Shown: positions 1-14,260, counted from the stretch's first letter. The stretch is DNA of 64,000 nt from Zoogloea sp. (GCF_017302315.1 NZ_JAFLDT010000001.1:124001-188000), one strand, 5' to 3'. Translations and numbers: made by a program. Notes: generated by a model not told the origin, from the letters alone.

Positions 1-92
1 GAGAATGAATCGGGCGTAACATTCAGAATCGCCATGATCTTCGGGACGGAAAGATCCAAGCAAAATCTGCCGCAGACTAGCATTTGTGGCAT
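1..92 (-). CDS. folP: Dihydropteroate synthase, N-terminal fragment cut by the window edge
   Basis: Dihydropteroate synthase joins p-aminobenzoate to dihydropterin pyrophosphate in cytoplasmic folate synthesis and is the sulfonamide target. Only the first 30 codons are inside the window. Reading leftward from an ATG at 92, the peptide contains LDLSVPKIMAILNVTPDSFS, which is the conserved first strand and pterin-binding signature of the family; E. coli FolP has LDLSHPHVMGILNVTPDSFS at the same distance from its start. A second in-frame ATG lies three codons inside (83). The gene follows ftsH on the same strand, the usual ftsH-folP order, but with an unusually long 369-base spacer. Confidence 0.92.
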   Translation of the reverse strand, partial: MPQMLVCGRFCLDLSVPKIMAILNVTPDSF

Positions 93-340
93 TAAAGGGA
101 ACTCAATCAGAAAGGGGCGTCCGGACCGTCAACCCCGGCAGTCCAATTCGCCGGTGCAATGGTTTCATTTCGACAGCGTAGTTTGGTCCGGCAAATGAGA
201 TTCAGCACCATTCTCTGAGCACTAGGCGGAACTGCCTGGCATTGATCTTGCGGACAGTGCATTCGTCTTCCCCAAACCGGGCTCCCGCATTCCATCGATT
301 CGGTGGCAAACAGGAAGAGGAGTCCACTCATCTTGCCCCA

Positions 341-374
341 GAACGGCGCGCTTGCCTCTCAATTCGCGCCGTTC
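341..374. repeat. Perfect 10-bp inverted repeat in the ftsH-folP spacer
   Basis: The arms GAACGGCGCG (341-350) and CGCGCCGTTC (365-374) are exact reverse complements around a 14-base loop. In the leftward transcript this would be a stable GC-rich hairpin about 90 bases after the ftsH stop, but it is not followed by a U-run, so it is not a canonical intrinsic terminator. The rest of the 93-461 spacer shows no gene I can support; a 74-codon leftward frame at 107-331 has no recognisable similarity. Confidence 0.6.
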
Positions 375-461
375 CGTTCAGGCGAGCGCCCGCAACAGCT
401 TGTCTTGGCAGATAAAGCACCGCACCCCTTGGCAGCCCTCAGAGAGAATGCGCAAATTAAG

Positions 462-2354
462 TCAGGCTGCGGGAGCAGGAGCAGTCGGTTCCGGGCCGGG
501 TGTATCGTCGCCGGAACGTCTCGTCACCACTGATGACGGCTTTGGCGGACGTGGAGCCTTCCCGGCCATAATGTCATTAATCTGGTCCGCGTCGATGGTT
601 TCAAGTTCAAGCAGCGCGGCGGTCATCGCTTCAACCTTGTCCCGGTTTTCCTCAAGGAGACGCCGAGCGAGAGCATACTGCTGATCGAGGATCCGTCGAA
701 TCTCGGCATCTACTTTTTGCAAAGTAGCCTCTGACATGTTTTTGTGCGTGGTAACCGAACGGCCAAGAAAGACTTCACCCTCTTCTTCGCCGTAAACCAT
801 CGGCCCCAGGTTATCCGACATACCCCATTGGGTTACCATCCTACGAGCGAGATCCGTCGCACGCTGGAAGTCGTTCGAGGCGCCTGTTGTCATCTGATTC
901 ATGAACAACTCCTCAGCAATACGGCCACCAAAGAGCACAGCAATCGTTTGCAGAAGCCGCTCCCTATCCTGGCTATATCGATCCTGCTCCGGCAACTGCA
1001 TCGTAACGCCGAGCGCCCTGCCGCGAGGGATGATCGTGACTTTATGAACAGGATCAGTCTTGGTGAGGCACTTGGCCACCACCGCATGGCCTGACTCATG
1101 AAAAGCGGTATTTCGACGCTCCTCCTCGGGCATGACCATGGACCGGCGCTCGGCGCCCATCATGATCTTGTCCTTGGCACGTTCGAAATCTTCCATGTCA
1201 ACCAAACGCTTGTTACCGCGGGCAGCAAACAGAGCAGCTTCGTTAACGAGATTCGCAAGATCCGCCCCAGCAAACCCCGGACAGCCTCGAGCAAGAATCA
1301 TCGCATCGACATCGGGGGCAATCGGAACCTTCCGCATATGAACCCGAAGAATCTGCTCTCGACCACGAATGTCGGGCAAGGGTACGACTACCTGCCGATC
1401 AAAGCGCCCCGGGCGAAGCAGCGCAGGGTCAAGAACATCTGGCCGGTTGGTGGCCGCAATCACGATGACACCAGAAACGCCTTCAAAACCATCCATCTCG
1501 ACAAGCAACTGGTTAAGCGTCTGCTCCCGCTCGTCATTGCCGCCACCCAATCCCGCACCACGTTGTCGGCCAACCGCATCGATTTCATCTATGAAGATGA
1601 TGCATGGTGCCTGCTTCTTTGCCTGCTCGAACATATCCCGGACACGGGCCGCACCCACGCCGACGAACATCTCGACAAAATCGGAACCTGAAATCGAGAA
1701 AAATGGAACCTTGGCCTCACCAGCAATGGCCTTGGCGAGCAGCGTCTTGCCGGTTCCTGGCGAGCCCACCATCAGTACGCCTTTTGGAATATGCCCACCG
1801 AGTTTCTGGAACTTGGACGGATCTCTCAAAAACTCTACAAGCTCTCCAACCTCCTCCTTGGCTTCGTCGCATCCTGCCACATCAGCAAATGTCACAGTGT
1901 TGGCCGACTCATCAAGCATCTTTGCCTTTGACTTGCCGAAAGAAAACGCTCCGCCGCGCCCACCGCCTTGCATCTGGCGCATGAAGAAAACCCATACACC
2001 GATCAGCAAAATCATCGGAAACCAGGAAACGAAGATGTTCATGAGGAAGGACTGCTCCTCCTCAGGCTTGGCAGCAGTCACCTTGACGCCATAGCGCATC
2101 AGGTCACCCACCATCCAGATATCCTGAACACCCGGCGTATAGACGGTGACCTGCCTGCCGTCCTGCGTGGTTGCCCGGACAGTACGCCCATCCACGACGG
2201 CTTTTGCGATCTTGCCTTGCTTCGCGTCTTCCATGAACTGGGAGTACTCGACCGAGTTCTGCGCTGCTTGGCGGTTGTTGAACTGGTTGAAAACGGTCAT
2301 GAGCACGACACCGATCACAAGCCAGATCGCTAGATTCTTGAATAGATTGTTCAA
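462..2354 (-). CDS. ftsH: ATP-dependent zinc metalloprotease FtsH
   Basis: Membrane-anchored AAA+ protease that degrades misfolded membrane proteins and regulatory proteins such as sigma-32 and LpxC. The 630-residue product has TM helices at about residues 5-23 and 103-125 flanking a periplasmic segment, Walker A GSPGTGKT at 197-204, Walker [10 protein letters not shown] at about 252-260, the second region of homology ending RPGRFDR, and the zinc motif HESGH at 419-423. The C-terminal tail is Pro/Ala rich. The start is a TTG at 2354 preceded by AAGGAA; the nearby ATG at 2359 is out of frame and stops after two codons. It follows rlmE on the same strand with a 116-base gap, the common ftsJ-ftsH arrangement. 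Confidence 0.97.
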   Translation of the reverse strand: MNNLFKNLAIWLVIGVVLMTVFNQFNNRQAAQNSVEYSQFMEDAKQGKIAKAVVDGRTVRATTQDGRQVTVYTPGVQDIWMVGDLMRYGVKVTAAKPEEEQSFLMNIFVSWFPMILLIGVWVFFMRQMQGGGRGGAFSFGKSKAKMLDESANTVTFADVAGCDEAKEEVGELVEFLRDPSKFQKLGGHIPKGVLMVGSPGTGKTLLAKAIAGEAKVPFFSISGSDFVEMFVGVGAARVRDMFEQAKKQAPCIIFIDEIDAVGRQRGAGLGGGNDEREQTLNQLLVEMDGFEGVSGVIVIAATNRPDVLDPALLRPGRFDRQVVVPLPDIRGREQILRVHMRKVPIAPDVDAMILARGCPGFAGADLANLVNEAALFAARGNKRLVDMEDFERAKDKIMMGAERRSMVMPEEERRNTAFHESGHAVVAKCLTKTDPVHKVTIIPRGRALGVTMQLPEQDRYSQDRERLLQTIAVLFGGRIAEELFMNQMTTGASNDFQRATDLARRMVTQWGMSDNLGPMVYGEEEGEVFLGRSVTTHKNMSEATLQKVDAEIRRILDQQYALARRLLEENRDKVEAMTAALLELETIDADQINDIMAGKAPRPPKPSSVVTRRSGDDTPGPEPTAPAPAA

Positions 2355-2470
2355 AACATTTCCTTGAAGGCCCGACAGGGGCCACAGCGTAGTGGACTGA
2401 TTCTATGTCCGAACGTTCGCTGGATCAAATTATGATGATGAAGGGCCGATCTCGTCGGAGAGTCCGCATG

Positions 2471-3091
2471 CTATCCGCGCAGACCGACCCCGAGCAGATA
2501 CACCTCGGCACTTCGCCCCCTTGATGCCTGTGGCTTGCGGACCAGGACGGATTTGAAGGCGCCGTCCATGGTTTTGCGAAACTCGTCAAAACCTTGCCCC
2601 TGGAACACCTTAACAACGAACTTACCTACCGGAGAAAGATGCTGGCGGGCGAAATCAAGCGCCAGTTCTGCCAGGTAGATTGAACGCGCCTGATCGCTGG
2701 ACGGGATACCGGAAATATTCGGAGCAATATCGGACATGACAAGGTCGACGCATCTGTCGCCGAGCAACGATTCAAACTCGGCAACAAAGCCCTCATCGTG
2801 AAAATCCCCCTGCATGAACTCAACACCCTTGATGGGCTCCATGGGGAGTAGGTCGAGGGCAAACACACGACCGCCCGCACCAACGCGGGATGCCGCGACC
2901 TGACTCCAGGAGCCCGGGGCTGCACCAAGATCGACCACGACCATTCCCGGCCGGATCAGTCGATCCTTGTCATCCATCTCCATGAGCTTGTACGCAGCCC
3001 TTGCACGCAGGCCATCAGCCTTTGCACGCTGCACATAGGGATCGTTGACGTGTTCCGTCATCCAGGATTTGCTGGTCTTGGTGCGCTTCAT
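2471..3091 (-). CDS. rlmE: 23S rRNA 2'-O-methyltransferase RlmE (FtsJ/RrmJ)
   Basis: Heat-shock-linked methyltransferase that modifies U2552 of 23S rRNA in the 50S subunit using S-adenosylmethionine. The 206-residue product has the SAM loop [14 protein letters not shown] near residues 52-65 and the K-D-K-E tetrad is visible: K in AYKLMEM, D in VMSDIAPN, K in [13 protein letters not shown] and E in SAEVYLL. The ATG at 3091 gives a length close to E. coli RlmE (209). An extension back to a TTG at 3118 is possible but adds nine residues not seen in the family. It is divergent from yhbY with only 38 bases between them. Confidence 0.96.
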   Translation of the reverse strand: MKRTKTSKSWMTEHVNDPYVQRAKADGLRARAAYKLMEMDDKDRLIRPGMVVVDLGAAPGSWSQVAASRVGAGGRVFALDLLPMEPIKGVEFMQGDFHDEGFVAEFESLLGDRCVDLVMSDIAPNISGIPSSDQARSIYLAELALDFARQHLSPVGKFVVKVFQGQGFDEFRKTMDGAFKSVLVRKPQASRGRSAEVYLLGVGLRG

Positions 3092-3129
3092 CGCGGTACA
3101 ATTATGCCCTTTTTTCAATGGGTTGGAAT

Positions 3130-3582
3130 ATGACTGAACTCACGCCCGCACAGCGGCGAGCCTTTCGCGCGCAAGCCCACCACCTGCACCCCGTGGTGAG
3201 TGTCGCCGGCAATGGTCTGACGCCTGCCGTGCTCAAGGAGATCGACAACGCACTTCAGGCCCACGAGCTGATCAAAATACGGGTCTATGGCGAAGATCGA
3301 TCCCAGCGCGATGCCATCCTGAACACCGTTTGCAGCCAGCTCGGTGCTGCCTCGGTTCAGCACATCGGCAAGACACTGGTCGTATGGCGGGAAAAGATCC
3401 AGGTTGAAGAAGCCGCCCGCGCCCCGTCAGACAGGCCGAAACCTGCTCCCGCCAAGGCCAAGTCTGCCAAGGCTCTGTCTGCACGTCGCGGCATCGCTTC
3501 CCTGAACGGAACATCCGCAGCCAAGAAACCACGTTGGTTTCCTGCTCCTTCCAAGCCCTCCCCCCGGGGATCAGGCAGCTAA
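3130..3582 (+). CDS. yhbY: YhbY/CRS1-YhbY (CRM) domain RNA-binding protein with C-terminal extension
   Basis: Small RNA-binding protein that associates with pre-50S ribosomal particles. Residues 1-95 carry the CRM fold: [20 protein letters not shown], the GNGLT loop corresponding to the GXXG RNA-binding motif, [13 protein letters not shown] and [10 protein letters not shown]. coli YhbY ends there (97 residues), but this product runs on for about 55 more residues rich in Pro, Ala, Lys and Arg. I prefer the ATG at 3130 (MTELTP) to the upstream ATG at 3118 because a GGTTGG purine-rich stretch precedes it and the family start fits. Its 3' end meets the convergent DUF4149 gene 13 bases away. Confidence 0.92.
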   Translation: MTELTPAQRRAFRAQAHHLHPVVSVAGNGLTPAVLKEIDNALQAHELIKIRVYGEDRSQRDAILNTVCSQLGAASVQHIGKTLVVWREKIQVEEAARAPSDRPKPAPAKAKSAKALSARRGIASLNGTSAAKKPRWFPAPSKPSPRGSGS

Positions 3583-3595
3583 GCGCAGAGGGCGC

Positions 3596-4057
3596 TCAGC
3601 GCAAGCCGCGACCTTGCAGGGCCACAAGCAGAAGGCCCAGCAAGCTCTCGATCAGATAAACAATGCTGGAAACGCCGTGCCAAGCCATGAAACGGTCCCG
3701 CATGGCGCTTTCCATGACTTCTCGCGGCAAGGAGTCGGCCTTCAACTGAGCAAGTATGGGCTGAATTCCGAACTGCCCAGCCACCGTCAAGAAGAGCATC
3801 AACAGCACCAGCCAGAACACACTGCACCTGAACGCCGCACCGTTCTTTCTCAAGGCGAGGAACACCAGCAGATAGGCCGACACGGCCATTCCCAACCACC
3901 CGACGTAACTGAACATCACGCCAGCCACCCGGCCCGCCATGGCCCTGTCGTCAACCATGGCGAAAAGTACCGGTGCCGCCAAGTAACCGATCGCCCACAG
4001 AGCGCCCACCCAGAGACTGATGGTCACACTGTAGACATGTTCGGCGAATCGCTGCAT
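3596..4057 (-). CDS. DUF4149-type integral membrane protein
   Basis: A 153-residue protein with four predicted membrane helices, roughly residues 11-34 (SLWVGALWAIGYLAAPVLF), 49-69, 79-96 and 127-148. The W-G-x-L-W...G-Y...P-x-L-F pattern in helix 1 and the G-I-Q-P stretch after helix 3 match the DUF4149 family often found beside greA in Betaproteobacteria. Its biochemical role is unknown. It lies nine bases after greA on the same strand, so it is probably cotranscribed with carA-carB-greA. Confidence 0.8.
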   Translation of the reverse strand: MQRFAEHVYSVTISLWVGALWAIGYLAAPVLFAMVDDRAMAGRVAGVMFSYVGWLGMAVSAYLLVFLALRKNGAAFRCSVFWLVLLMLFLTVAGQFGIQPILAQLKADSLPREVMESAMRDRFMAWHGVSSIVYLIESLLGLLLVALQGRGLR

Positions 4058-4066
4058 CGGTCGAGG

Positions 4067-4543
4067 TTAGATGTATCGGACGTCGATCAATTCCAGCTCA
4101 CGCACACCACCCGGCGCCTGAACCTCTGCGACATCGCCAGCGAACTTTCCGATGAGTGCACGTGCAATCGGGGAACTGATTGCAATTTTGCCCTCCTTGA
4201 TATCGGCCTCATCGTCGCCGACGATCTGGTAGGTGACGGTATCACCGGTATCCAGATCCTCGAGTTCAACGGTCGCACCGAAGACGCAGCGGCCATCGGC
4301 ATCCAGCAATTTGGGGTCAATGATCTGGCCATTGGAAAGCTTGCTTTCCACTTCCCGGATACGCCCTTCGATAAAGCCCTGACGCTCTTTGGCTGCATCG
4401 TATTCGGCGTTCTCGGAAAGATCGCCGTGGGAGCGCGCCTCAGCAATCGCCGCGATGACATTCGGGCGTTCGACGGTCTTCAGCCGATGCAGCTCCTGCT
4501 TCAACTTTTCCGCGCCTGCTACGGTAAGTGGAACCTTGCTCAT
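4067..4543 (-). CDS. greA: Transcription elongation factor GreA
   Basis: GreA enters the RNA polymerase secondary channel and stimulates cleavage of backtracked transcripts. The product is 158 residues, the usual length. The N-terminal coiled coil carries the signature [14 protein letters not shown] at about residues 40-53, whose acidic tip is the catalytic part, and the C-terminal FKBP-like domain contains [12 protein letters not shown] and [12 protein letters not shown]. Its ATG overlaps the carB stop as ATGA (4540-4543), so translation is probably coupled to carB. This carB-greA junction is common in Betaproteobacteria. Confidence 0.97.
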   Translation of the reverse strand: MSKVPLTVAGAEKLKQELHRLKTVERPNVIAAIAEARSHGDLSENAEYDAAKERQGFIEGRIREVESKLSNGQIIDPKLLDADGRCVFGATVELEDLDTGDTVTYQIVGDDEADIKEGKIAISSPIARALIGKFAGDVAEVQAPGGVRELELIDVRYI

Positions 4544-7500
4544 GCCTTCACCAGTTCACCGTGGAGATCCTGAAGCGAATAAGCTTCGAGCCCGGAAAGA
4601 TGCCGCATCCCCATGCAGGCCGCACGGGCACCCTCGATAGTGGTATAGACGGTAACCTTCGCAGCCAGCGCACTCGTGCGGATCGAACGTGAATCGGTGA
4701 CCGCCTGCCGTTTCTCCTCGACCGTATTGATGACCAGGCTGATCTCGTTGTTCTTGATCATATCGACCACGTGCGGTCGACCTTCATTCACCTTGTTGAC
4801 AGCAGATACCGGCAAACCCGCTGCGGCAATGGCACCGGCTGTTCCCCGGGTGCCGACCACAGAGAACCCAAGCTCGACGAGTTCCCGCGCGACTTCAATG
4901 GCCTTGGGACGATCGGCATGCTTGACACTGATGAACGCCTTTCCGGATGTCGGCAGCCGAACACCCGCCCCAAGCTGGCTCTTGACGAACGCTTCTGCAA
5001 AGGTTCTGCCGACCCCCATCACTTCGCCGGTAGACTTCATCTCTGGCCCAAGAATGGTATCAACGCCAGGGAACTTGACGAAGGGGAAGACCGCCTCCTT
5101 GACCGAGTAATACGGGGGAATGATCTCACCAACAATCCCCTGATCATCAAGGCTTCGTCCAGCCATGCAACGGGCAGCGATCTTGGCCAGAGGCAAACTG
5201 CAGGCCTTGGAAACGAAAGGCACTGTGCGCGAAGCCCGGGGATTGACCTCAAGCACATAGACGACCGCATCGTCGCCCTCGCCTTGAATGGCAAACTGGA
5301 CATTCATGAGGCCGCAAACATTGAGCGCACGCGCCATTGCCTCGGTCTGACGACGCAGTTCGTCCTGGAGTTTGGACGACAGGGTGTAGGGAGGAAGGGA
5401 ACAAGCGGAATCGCCGGAATGCACGCCAGCCTGTTCAATATGCTCCATGATGCCGCCGATCATCACCCGCTTGCCATCGGAAAGCGCGTCAACATCGACT
5501 TCGGTCGCATCGTTGAGGAAGCGATCAAGCAACACCGGCGAATCATTGGAAACCTTGACCGCCTCGCGCATGTAGCGCTCCAGATCCTTCTGCTCGTGTA
5601 CGATCTCCATTGCACGCCCCCCCAATACATAGCTGGGGCGAACAACCAAGGGGTAGCCGATTTCGGCTGCCAGGCGAACAGCGTCTTCCGGTGTACGGGC
5701 CGTACGGTTTGGGGGTTGCTTCAACCCCAGTTCGAAGAGCAGCTTCTGGAAACGCTCACGGTCTTCTGCGGCATCAATCATGTCGGGGCTCGTACCGATG
5801 ATGGGCACCCCATTTGCTTCGAGCTCACGCGCCCTCTTCAGCGGAGTCTGCCCCCCGAACTGCACGATCACGCCCACGGGCTTCTCGACCGCAACGATCT
5901 CCAGAATGTCTTCAAGCGTCAGCGGTTCGAAGTAGAGACGATCAGAGGTATCGTAGTCGGTTGAGACGGTCTCAGGATTGCAGTTGACCATGATGGTCTC
6001 GAAACCGTCTTCCCTCAGCGCAAGCGCCGCATGGACACAACAGTAATCGAACTCGATCCCCTGACCGATGCGATTCGGCCCCCCTCCAAGCACCATGATC
6101 TTCTTGTTGCCGGTCGGCAGCGCCTCGCACTCGTCTTCATATGACGAGTAAAGGTACGCCGTTGCGGTCGCAAACTCGGCCGCACAGGTATCGACCCGCT
6201 TGAAGACCGGGCGGACGCCTGCAGCATGGCGGTGCAGGCGCACCGAGGTTTCATCAGTATTGAGCAGCTTCGCAAGACGCCGGTCAGCAAAACCCTTTCG
6301 CTTGAGTTCTCGTAGCTCCGCAGCAGCGATACCCTTGAGAGATCGACCCGTAAGAGACTTCTCGGTCTTGACGATATCTTCGATCTGAATCAGAAACCAA
6401 GGATCGATGCGGGTCAGGGCATGCACCTGCTCGAGACTCATACCTTCACGGAATGCCTGCCCCACATACCAGATGCGCTGCGCCCCCGGATCACCCAGTT
6501 CGCGCTCAAGATCGTCCTGATCCGCCTCAACCTCGTCCAGGCCGTAGGCTCCGGTCTCCAGGCCCCGCAAGGCCTTCTGGAACGACTCCTGGAAGGTGCG
6601 CCCCATGGCCATCACCTCACCCACCGACTTCATCTGAGTCGTCAGACGGTCATTGGCCTGAGGAAATTTCTCAAAGGCGAAACGCGGAATCTTGGTGACG
6701 ACGTAGTCAATCGAAGGCTCGAACGAAGCGGGCGTGGCGCCACCCGTGATGTCATTCTTGAGCTCATCCAGGGTGAAACCGACTGCCAGCTTGGCAGCGA
6801 TCTTGGCAATAGGGAAGCCCGTTGCCTTCGAGGCCAGAGCAGACGAACGAGACACGCGCGGGTTCATCTCGATGACGATCATGCGGCCATTCGCGGGGTT
6901 GATCGCGAACTGGACGTTTGACCCGCCTGTATCCACACCGATCTCCCGCAGGACGGCGATCGACGCATTGCGGAGGATCTGGTACTCCTTGTCGGTAAGC
7001 GTCTGGGCCGGCGCCACGGTGATTGAGTCACCCGTGTGCACACCCATCGGGTCGAGGTTCTCGATGGAACATACGATGATGCAGTTGTCAGCGGTATCGC
7101 GAACAACCTCCATCTCGTACTCTTTCCAGCCGATCAGGGACTCCTCGATCAAGAGCTCATTGGTAGGACTGGCCTCAAGACCGCGCTTGCAGATCTCGAC
7201 AAACTCTTCCGGGTTGTAGGCAATTCCGCCGCCAGTACCACCCAAGGTAAAGGACGGGCGAATGATGACCGGGAAACCAATTTCAGCCTGAACTTGATGC
7301 GCTTCATCGAGGGTATGCGCAACCCCGGAACGCGCAGAGCCCAGGCCGATCTTGGTCATCGCATCCTTGAACTTCATGCGATCCTCGGCCTTGTCGATGG
7401 CCTCCTCCTTCGCCCCGATCAGTTCCACACCATACTTGGCCAGAACACCGTGCTTTGCAAGATCGAGCGCACAGTTAAGGGCCGTCTGCCCCCCCATGGT

Positions 7501-7764
7501 GGGCAGGACCGCGTCAGGACGTTCCTTCTCGATGATCCGTTCTACCACCTGCCAGGTGATGGGCTCGATGTAGGTGACGTCAGCGGTCCCCGGGTCGGTC
7601 ATGATGGTCGCCGGATTGGAGTTGACCAGCACCACTTTGTAACCCTCCTCGCGCAACGCCTTGCAGGCTTGAGCTCCGGAGTAGTCAAATTCACAGGCTT
7701 GACCGATGATGATCGGGCCGGCACCGATGATGAGAATGGTCTTGATATCTGTACGTTTGGGCAT
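4540..7764 (-). CDS. carB: Carbamoyl-phosphate synthase large subunit
   Basis: Synthesises carbamoyl phosphate from bicarbonate, ammonia and two ATP for pyrimidine and arginine synthesis, as a complex with CarA. The 1074-residue product, standard for the family, is an internal duplication: two ATP-grasp halves, the first opening with [22 protein letters not shown] and the second with [37 protein letters not shown] and [14 protein letters not shown] are the paired ATP/Mg signatures. The C-terminal MGS-like regulatory domain begins around [16 protein letters not shown]. It lies 71 bases after carA and overlaps greA by four bases. No truncation or missing motif is apparent. Confidence 0.98.
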   Translation of the reverse strand: MPKRTDIKTILIIGAGPIIIGQACEFDYSGAQACKALREEGYKVVLVNSNPATIMTDPGTADVTYIEPITWQVVERIIEKERPDAVLPTMGGQTALNCALDLAKHGVLAKYGVELIGAKEEAIDKAEDRMKFKDAMTKIGLGSARSGVAHTLDEAHQVQAEIGFPVIIRPSFTLGGTGGGIAYNPEEFVEICKRGLEASPTNELLIEESLIGWKEYEMEVVRDTADNCIIVCSIENLDPMGVHTGDSITVAPAQTLTDKEYQILRNASIAVLREIGVDTGGSNVQFAINPANGRMIVIEMNPRVSRSSALASKATGFPIAKIAAKLAVGFTLDELKNDITGGATPASFEPSIDYVVTKIPRFAFEKFPQANDRLTTQMKSVGEVMAMGRTFQESFQKALRGLETGAYGLDEVEADQDDLERELGDPGAQRIWYVGQAFREGMSLEQVHALTRIDPWFLIQIEDIVKTEKSLTGRSLKGIAAAELRELKRKGFADRRLAKLLNTDETSVRLHRHAAGVRPVFKRVDTCAAEFATATAYLYSSYEDECEALPTGNKKIMVLGGGPNRIGQGIEFDYCCVHAALALREDGFETIMVNCNPETVSTDYDTSDRLYFEPLTLEDILEIVAVEKPVGVIVQFGGQTPLKRARELEANGVPIIGTSPDMIDAAEDRERFQKLLFELGLKQPPNRTARTPEDAVRLAAEIGYPLVVRPSYVLGGRAMEIVHEQKDLERYMREAVKVSNDSPVLLDRFLNDATEVDVDALSDGKRVMIGGIMEHIEQAGVHSGDSACSLPPYTLSSKLQDELRRQTEAMARALNVCGLMNVQFAIQGEGDDAVVYVLEVNPRASRTVPFVSKACSLPLAKIAARCMAGRSLDDQGIVGEIIPPYYSVKEAVFPFVKFPGVDTILGPEMKSTGEVMGVGRTFAEAFVKSQLGAGVRLPTSGKAFISVKHADRPKAIEVARELVELGFSVVGTRGTAGAIAAAGLPVSAVNKVNEGRPHVVDMIKNNEISLVINTVEEKRQAVTDSRSIRTSALAAKVTVYTTIEGARAACMGMRHLSGLEAYSLQDLHGELVKA

Positions 7765-7835
7765 GGTTCTTCAGAGACTGGAAAGCTGACGGTTCAGGGG
7801 TGGCACCACCAAGGGCGCCCTCACAGCTATCGGCT

Positions 7836-8978
7836 TCAGCCCCTCGCCTCCATCAGCGAAATGAATCGATCAAACAGGTAGGCCACATCGTGAGGACCAG
7901 GACTTGCCTCAGGGTGGCCCTGGAAACAAAACGCCGGGACATCGGTACGGGAAAGGCCTTGCAGACTGCCATCGAAGAGCGACACATGGGTTGCCCGGAG
8001 GTTGGCAGGCAGCGTTGCGGCATCCACAGCAAAGCCATGATTCTGGCTGGTGATCAGGACCTGGCCGGAATCGAGATCCTTGACCGGGTGATTGGCACCA
8101 TGATGCCCGAACTTCATCTTCATGGTCTTCGCACCGGACGCCAGGGCAAGGAGTTGATGACCAAGGCAAATACCGAAGGTCGGCACCCCTTTGGCAAGCA
8201 CCTCACGGATTGCCTCGATAGCGTAGTCACACGGTTCGGGATCACCAGGGCCATTGGAAAGGAACACGCCGTCCGGATTGAGGGCAAGGACCTCCGCGGC
8301 AGATGTCTGGGCCGGAACTACCGTAAGACGACAACCGCGCTGGGCCAGCATGCGGAGGATGTTGCGCTTCACGCCATAATCAAAGGCAACGACATGGAAG
8401 CGTGGATTGTCCTGAGAGACATACCCCTTCTCAAGCTCCCACTCGCCCTCACTCCATGGATATGAAGCAGTTGCGGAAACCACTTTGGCCAGATCCATTC
8501 CGGCAAGCCCGGGGAAGGCGCGAGCCTGAACGAGCGCCGCATCCACGTTGAGCTCAGCACTTGTCGATGCCGTGACAATGCAGCCGCTCTGGGCACCCTT
8601 TTCACGGAGGATACGAGTCAGCTTGCGGGTATCAATCCCTGCGATGGCAACGATGTTCTCGGACTTTAGATAGGCATCCAGTGACTGCTCGCAGCGCCAG
8701 TTGGACGCCAACATGGGCAGGTCGCGAATCACCAGACCTGCAGCGTAGACCTTGTCAGCCTCACAGTCTTCCCGGTTCACACCGGTATTACCTACATGAG
8801 GATAGGTAAGCGTAACGATCTGACGACAGTAGCTGGGGTCGGTGAGAATTTCCTGATAACCAGACATGGAGGTGTTGAAAACCACCTCGCCGGTTGTCAT
8901 ACCCACTGCCCCGATGCCTTTACCGTAAAACACCGTCCCGTCGGCAAGAGCAAGAATGGCGGGCGGGAAAGCTGACAC
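7836..8978 (-). CDS. carA: Carbamoyl-phosphate synthase small (glutaminase) subunit
   Basis: Glutamine amidotransferase partner of CarB; it releases ammonia from glutamine and channels it to CarB. The class I triad is visible as the nucleophile Cys in [15 protein letters not shown] and the His/Glu pair in [16 protein letters not shown] choose the GTG at 8978 because GAGGAG lies six bases upstream, the resulting 380 residues match E. coli CarA (382), and the leader between the upstream terminator and this codon leaves room for a start. An in-frame ATG at 9017 would add 13 residues without a good ribosome site. carB follows on the same strand. Confidence 0.95.
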   Translation of the reverse strand: MSAFPPAILALADGTVFYGKGIGAVGMTTGEVVFNTSMSGYQEILTDPSYCRQIVTLTYPHVGNTGVNREDCEADKVYAAGLVIRDLPMLASNWRCEQSLDAYLKSENIVAIAGIDTRKLTRILREKGAQSGCIVTASTSAELNVDAALVQARAFPGLAGMDLAKVVSATASYPWSEGEWELEKGYVSQDNPRFHVVAFDYGVKRNILRMLAQRGCRLTVVPAQTSAAEVLALNPDGVFLSNGPGDPEPCDYAIEAIREVLAKGVPTFGICLGHQLLALASGAKTMKMKFGHHGANHPVKDLDSGQVLITSQNHGFAVDAATLPANLRATHVSLFDGSLQGLSRTDVPAFCFQGHPEASPGPHDVAYLFDRFISLMEARG

Positions 8979-9037
8979 GGTGGACTCCTCGAAATCTTGA
9001 GATTGGACGACAGACATGGGCAGCCAGGCTACACATG

Positions 9038-9069
9038 AAAAACGGGATCAGCCGTGACTGGCCATCCCG
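9038..9069 (-). terminator. Intrinsic terminator after the hybrid sensor kinase
   Basis: On the minus strand CGGGAT-GGCC pairs with GGCT-(G)-ATCCCG around a six-base loop and is followed immediately by TTTTT. It lies 81 bases past the kinase stop and before carA, so it should insulate carAB-greA from transcription started upstream. Confidence 0.7.
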
Positions 9070-9150
9070 CTGAGAAACTTTCTAATTATAGCCCGGGACG
9101 AGATTTCGGGCAAATCCGGCTGTAGGAAAACTGACAAGGCGCTGACAAAA

Positions 9151-11751
<2,601 letters not shown>

Positions 11752-11883
11752 GGGGGCCGCCAGTAGATCGCGAAATCACAAGAAAGAAGGCGCATCAGAC
11801 TGGCTGACACGCCCCCCTCGGGAACACTGCCAATAACGGCACCGCCCCCTCCATCTTGAGCTGCTTGGACCCCGCCGCCTAGC

Positions 11884-13091
<1,208 letters not shown>

Positions 13092-13167
13092 GGCGTCTAG
13101 GGAAGCGGCGCGAGCAACGGCTGGAGAGCCGCATTCTCAACAAAGGTCGGAAACTATATCATATGGT

Positions 13168-13189
13168 GCCGGCCGGGCTTCTGGCCGGC
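13168..13189 (+). repeat. Hairpin in the fur leader
   Basis: GCCGGCC (13168-13174) and GGCCGGC (13183-13189) form a perfect 7-bp GC stem around an eight-base loop, 23 bases upstream of the fur ATG. It follows a TATATCATAT stretch that could hold the fur -10. Whether it is an mRNA structure or an operator cannot be told from sequence. I see no good match to a Fur box in this intergenic region. Confidence 0.45.
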
Positions 13190-13212
13190 CTCTTCAGTTC
13201 TCCGGGGCCCCC

Positions 13213-13650
13213 ATGTCCAATAATTCTCAAAACCTCAAAAGCATCGGCCTCAAGGCAACCTTCCCGCGCCTCAAGATCCTGGATCTGTTCCAAAAGGCCG
13301 AAAATCGCCATCTTACGGCAGAAGACGTTTACCGCCTGCTGATCGGTGAGGACATGGATATCGGTCTGGCCACCGTCTATCGTGTTCTCACCCAGTTCGA
13401 ACAGGCCGGACTTCTCGAACGCCACTACTTCGAATCGGGCAAGGCGGTTTTCGAACTCAACGAAGGTCGCCACCACGACCACCTGGTTTGCATTCAGTGT
13501 GGCAAGGTGGAGGAGTTCTTCGATCCCGAGATAGAAGAACGACAGAACCGAATCGCCGCCGAGCGGGGCTTTGCTGTCAAGGAGCACGCCCTCTACCTCT
13601 ACGCTGATTGTCAGAAATCCGCCTGCCCCAACAAGTCCGGCAACACCTGA
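13213..13650 (+). CDS. fur: Ferric uptake regulator Fur
   Basis: Iron-responsive dimeric repressor of iron acquisition genes. The 145-residue product has an N-terminal winged helix ([35 protein letters not shown]) and a C-terminal metal/dimer domain with [18 protein letters not shown] and a second cysteine pair in [10 protein letters not shown]. Lengths and metal ligands match E. coli Fur (148). The ATG at 13213 gives the family N-terminus; the frame stays open upstream but is not coding in homologues. The Gdt1-type exporter follows 31 bases later and may share its transcript. Confidence 0.97.
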   Translation: MSNNSQNLKSIGLKATFPRLKILDLFQKAENRHLTAEDVYRLLIGEDMDIGLATVYRVLTQFEQAGLLERHYFESGKAVFELNEGRHHDHLVCIQCGKVEEFFDPEIEERQNRIAAERGFAVKEHALYLYADCQKSACPNKSGNT

Positions 13651-13681
13651 AACCCAATAGCGGCGAGCCCCGCCAGATTCC

Positions 13682-14260
13682 GTGGAAGCATTCCTGACCT
13701 CTGCAGCCCTCGTCGCCCTGGCTGAAATCGGCGACAAGACCCAACTCCTGTCCTTCGTTCTGGCTGCGCGGCTGCGCAAGCCCTGGGCCATCATCGCAGG
13801 GATCTTCGTTGCCACACTGCTCAATCACGCGCTTGCCGGATCGGTGGGTGCTTGGGTGGCTGACATCATCCCCTCAAGCTGGCTGCCTTGGATCATTGCG
13901 CTGGTATTTGTTGCGTTCGGAATCTGGACACTGAAGCCCGACACCCTGGATGATGACGAAGCGCCCTCGGAACCTCATCCTGCGGGCGTCTTTGTGACCA
14001 CCACCATCGCGTTCTTCGTCGCCGAGATGGGGGACAAGACCCAACTCGCCACCGTAGCCCTGGCGGCACGTTTCGACTCCCTCGCATGGGTTGTCATCGG
14101 CACCACCGTCGGCATGATGATCGCCAACGTGCCTGCGGTACTTGTGGGCGAAGGCCTCGCGAAGCGCCTCCCCCTGAAGAAAATCCGCTGGATTGCTGCT
14201 GGCGTATTTGTGCTGACCGGCCTTGTCACCCTTGCCGCTGCTGGCAGCCTCGGTCTCTAG
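13682..14260 (+). CDS. Gdt1/TMEM165 (UPF0016) family cation exporter
   Basis: Six-helix membrane protein of the family that includes yeast Gdt1 and the Vibrio manganese exporter MneA. Both halves of the internal repeat carry the defining E-x-G-D-K-T-Q motif: ALAEIGDKTQLLSF at about residues 12-25 and FVAEMGDKTQLATV at about 112-125, separated by a short acidic cytosolic loop (DTLDDDEAPSEP). The 192-residue length is typical. The start is GTG at 13682. Export of Mn(II) is an inference from the family; its position directly after fur is consistent with metal homeostasis. Its last four bases overlap the convergent recN stop. Confidence 0.88.
   Translation: MEAFLTSAALVALAEIGDKTQLLSFVLAARLRKPWAIIAGIFVATLLNHALAGSVGAWVADIIPSSWLPWIIALVFVAFGIWTLKPDTLDDDEAPSEPHPAGVFVTTTIAFFVAEMGDKTQLATVALAARFDSLAWVVIGTTVGMMIANVPAVLVGEGLAKRLPLKKIRWIAAGVFVLTGLVTLAAAGSLGL

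Noticed and set aside
107..331. A 74-codon leftward open frame between ftsH and folP, with GGGG four bases before its ATG
   Set aside because: The translation resembles no family I know, is Cys/Arg-rich without structure, and sits just after a hairpin; likely chance in GC-rich DNA.
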